64,000 bases of DNA, taken from contig NC_088295.1 of NCBI RefSeq assembly GCF_032854445.1, positions 81,078,644 to 81,142,643 of the forward strand, written 5' to 3'. Position 1 is the stretch's first letter. Every line of letters starts with the position of its first letter. The DNA comes from Liolophura sinensis (Eukaryota > Mollusca > Polyplacophora > Chitonida > Chitonidae). The notes under the pieces were generated by a model, which searched no databases, was not told the origin of the DNA, and saw nothing but the letters and a program-made list of their open reading frames with translations. This document shows, piece by piece, positions 61,400-64,000 of the stretch. The position numbers were made by a program, and so were the translations under genes.

Positions 61400-62580
61400 A
61401 TCAGGCACAGTGTCAGAGAAATAGCGCATATTGACAAATAAATTTCGATTTGGTTATGTTTTGGTTTGAAGTGAATTTGGACTCGCAACATCACCACTTC
61501 ACAGAACCGTTAAGGACGAAGGAACATTAACATGAAGAATATATCAGGTAAAAGACCATTAAACACTGTAAATAAACATATGGTTGGCGTTATACTGTGT
61601 GACGGATACCCTCTGGGGTCGCTACATCCAACTTTAGAACTTGATGTTTAAAACCCATAAAATGGTTGGAAAAAATTTTTTAAAAAATCCATGGACCTAT
61701 TTTGCTGGACAGCGTTTCTTGTAAATGATTTCAGCCTTTACTTTGACATGAAAACATTTCTTCATTGAAAACACGAATATAAGCCAACAGAGTGAGCGCA
61801 GAAAATTGTATGAAACTTGACGTACTTCTTCTTGATATTCTTTATTTGTTTCGATTTCACACGGTCAAAGGTTGCATAAAACTTAGAGAGAAAAGCCTGG
61901 TTTATGGTATGCACAAATAATGGGGATATAGTTCTCTTTTTGCCAGATTAAAACTTTGAATTCGAAACTTTTAACAGTATTAGTTAGTAATTAATGATAC
62001 AGTAATTATTTATTACACTGGAATGGCGTTGTTACACATCGGATGTACATGATGTAAATTTTAAAAGTTTGTGATTCAGGTGGCAGATTTTCTGCTAAAC
62101 AGTTTCTTCACTGGGGTGACCGGCCTCTGAACACCAAATAATGGAGAAATAGTGAATACATCAGCCTTACAATTCTTTTAAATTATTTCCTAGTTTTTAT
62201 TTTTACAGCTTGTTACAACCACACTGAAATACAGTTAGTTTTAATGACTACTTATGCCTAAGTATATGTATGGCGTAACATTAAACACCGAAAACACAGG
62301 GAGTGGTAGGCCTTTATTCAAACAGCTTCCTTTGTCTTGTTTCCATTGGTCCCATTTCCATTGACCAAGTTGAAATATTGTGAAGGCATTGAACTACAGA
62401 TAAAATGACATGCATTTAATATGCTAAGTTTCAGTATATATTTGGCTGAAGTATAGACCACACATACCACCAAACAGGATACAGTAGTCACTGGGAAGAA
62501 GTGCCTGAATGAGCACAATCCTCACAATATACATATTGTGAGGTATGATATATATGTGCAGGTATGATATACATATGCAG
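61400..62580. other. Intergenic; nothing recognised
   Basis: AT-rich sequence with no supported exon or repeat. Confidence 0.4.
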
Positions 62581-62585
62581 TTTAT

Positions 62586-62781
62586 ATTTATTTATTTGGT
62601 GGTAGGAAAATGAGCAGAGCCTGAGCCTGGAGAAACCAACTGGCCTCTGCAAGTTGCTGGAAGATCTTCCCACATATGGTCGGACAGGAAGCCAGCATGA
62701 GCTAAACTTGAACTCACACCGACCTCATTGGTGTGAGGCTCCTGGGTCATTGTGCCGCTAACCATCTCGGCCACGGAGGCC
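62586..62781 (-). mobile_element. tRNA-derived SINE with head
   Basis: On the plus strand TTTATTTATTTGGTGG, GGAAGCCAGCATGAGC, CTTGAACTCACACCGAC, GGCTCCTGGGTCATTG and GGCCACGGAGGCC, the reverse complement of the SINE head and part of its body. The middle of the tail is deleted. Confidence 0.85.
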
Positions 62782-62784
62782 TTA

Positions 62785-63950
62785 TCAGTTTACCTTATCT
62801 GTTCTGACACCATTGTGAAAGGGATGAAAGGATACTGTTGTCAACTGAGCATGCACACTCATGAAGAAATAAATTAATTTGATCACAACACAAATAAACT
62901 TTGAACCCTTTATTTATACTTATTTAACCAAAAAATATTACAAATGAACATGGACAAAGACATATTATTTGAACATTTACACCGATAAGGCAGTTAAAGT
63001 ACTTTGGAAATTCATGGTATATGACCTTAAATTTGGACCATCACAAAAATTGTACCTTGTGTCTTATTCTGAGAGTTCTATTAATGTTATAAAGGTGTTT
63101 TGGGGTTTGTTTGGAAAGTAGGACGATATCCTAAGGAATAGGTAAGTTATCGCACCAAAAGTATATCTGACAACATTTATTTGCCTCTAAAAATGAACTT
63201 TTGGGGTAAAATTTTAAGTCATTCACCTATATGTAATATATATTACACAATTTAAATATTATCACTTTCTACCTTCACTTTAACAAGTGGGCAAGAACTT
63301 TGCAATTTCTGCATTGATGTACTCATACTATCAGCAAGAATAATATGTAATGAGCTGATTATTACAAATATGTTATTAATGTTTACTCTTCTCCATATTT
63401 GGACGTTCCCGAGTATAGTCATTCGAGCATTACTGCACACAGTACATTTAGGTCTGTGAAAGGTGTAGGATGCATTTCTGTAGGAGGTCCTGGATTGATG
63501 GCTTGCATTTTGCTTGAAGTTCAATGAGATGAAGACAACGATGACAGTGCAAACTGTTCCACCATATCAGAAAATGGAGTTGTCAATCTGCCAATAAATA
63601 TCACAGATGTTAATGAGAAAATATATATTTGGCAGAGCTGCATGAAGAAAACATTTTTCATCAGGCAAATCAAACACTAGAAGGAAAATGATACACCCAT
63701 ATATGTTTCATACACACTGAATGCAAATCCTTGTTTACGCAAACCAGAATGCCAGTTTGAAGACATGCTGTGCACTTGGTGTTGAAAGTGTCCACATCAT
63801 GTCTACTGACAGCAGGTAATGCCTCTCACTGAATTAATACCCATAATCAGGAGAAATTAAGAAAACATGACTGCTTTGGTTCACAAAAAGTATACTTTTT
63901 GGTAACATTTATGGCATTTACAACTGGAATGTGGTATTCCTCTTAAAGTA
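62785..63950. other. Non-coding; nothing firm
   Basis: AT-rich. A 90-codon minus-strand frame at 63252-63524 has no splice context or recognisable motif. Confidence 0.4.
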
Positions 63951-63954
63951 AGAG

Positions 63955-64000
63955 AAGGTTGTGGTTTCCCTCAGTCCGGTTTCCTCTCATCATAACACTG
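63955..64000 (+). mobile_element. SINE fragment cut by the window edge
   Basis: GAAGGTTGTGGTTTCCCTC and CGGTTTCCTCTCATCATAAC match the SINE body; the rest lies beyond the window. Confidence 0.6.

Overview
The window is eukaryotic nuclear DNA from a lophotrochozoan animal, most likely a mollusc or a brachiopod. The evidence is AT-rich non-coding DNA, short phase-conserved exons with GT-AG introns, degenerate non-LTR retrotransposon sequence, many minisatellites, and at least a dozen copies of a tRNA-derived SINE ending in an AAATATTCTTGAGTACGGCG tail plus (AAAT)n. I recognise that tail from lophotrochozoan genomes but could not search for the species. The 200-base N run at 52768-52967 shows this is a scaffold. 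Most long open reading frames here are chance frames or minisatellite artefacts; the real coding content had to be assembled exon by exon. The core is a tandem cluster of three paralogous genes on the minus strand: A (3238-8870, 5' end not found), B (14258-24912) and C (36733-45222). Each encodes a predicted type I membrane protein. In order these have a signal peptide (seen in B and C), a half C-type-lectin-like module with Cys and WxxA motifs, a WSC-like Cys-rich domain split over two exons, a two-exon C-type lectin domain, a short Ser/Thr stalk exon (A and C only), a one-exon transmembrane helix, and a large one-exon cytoplasmic tail rich in YxxL/V-type tyrosine motifs. Equivalent exons agree in splice phase and often in exact length (first WSC exon 134 nt and TM exon 73 nt in all three; second WSC exon 121 nt in B and C), so the cluster arose by tandem duplication. 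Spliced lengths are 2250 nt (749 aa) for B and 1587 nt (528 aa) for C, both open throughout. Gene A has a frameshifted lectin exon and a shortened WSC exon and may be dead. By layout these look like receptors that bind ligand outside and signal through SH2-type docking inside, perhaps in immunity; function is inference only. The tails are the fast-evolving part. A and C share a C-terminal SSxYNHV motif, while B has an expanded array built on YFVLSSDE. B's stop codon lies inside a further repeat unit, and an out-of-frame 56-bp minisatellite derived from the same sequence lies just downstream. Layout by region: 1-2720 is a decayed non-LTR retrotransposon; 3238-8870 is gene A; 9-13.5 kb is intergenic with a CATA microsatellite, SINEs and a 35-bp minisatellite split by a SINE; 13.6-14.2 kb is the 56-bp array; 14.26-24.9 kb is gene B with a 41-bp minisatellite against its start codon; 25-36.7 kb is intergenic with a large 42-bp minisatellite (28.65-31.24 kb), SINEs and a transposon end; 36.7-45.2 kb is gene C, with exon duplicates and a foldback element in its introns. 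From 45.3 to 64 kb there is mainly non-coding DNA, a 47-bp minisatellite (about 55.85-57.6 kb), SINEs, and a few minus-strand exon candidates of an unidentified gene.
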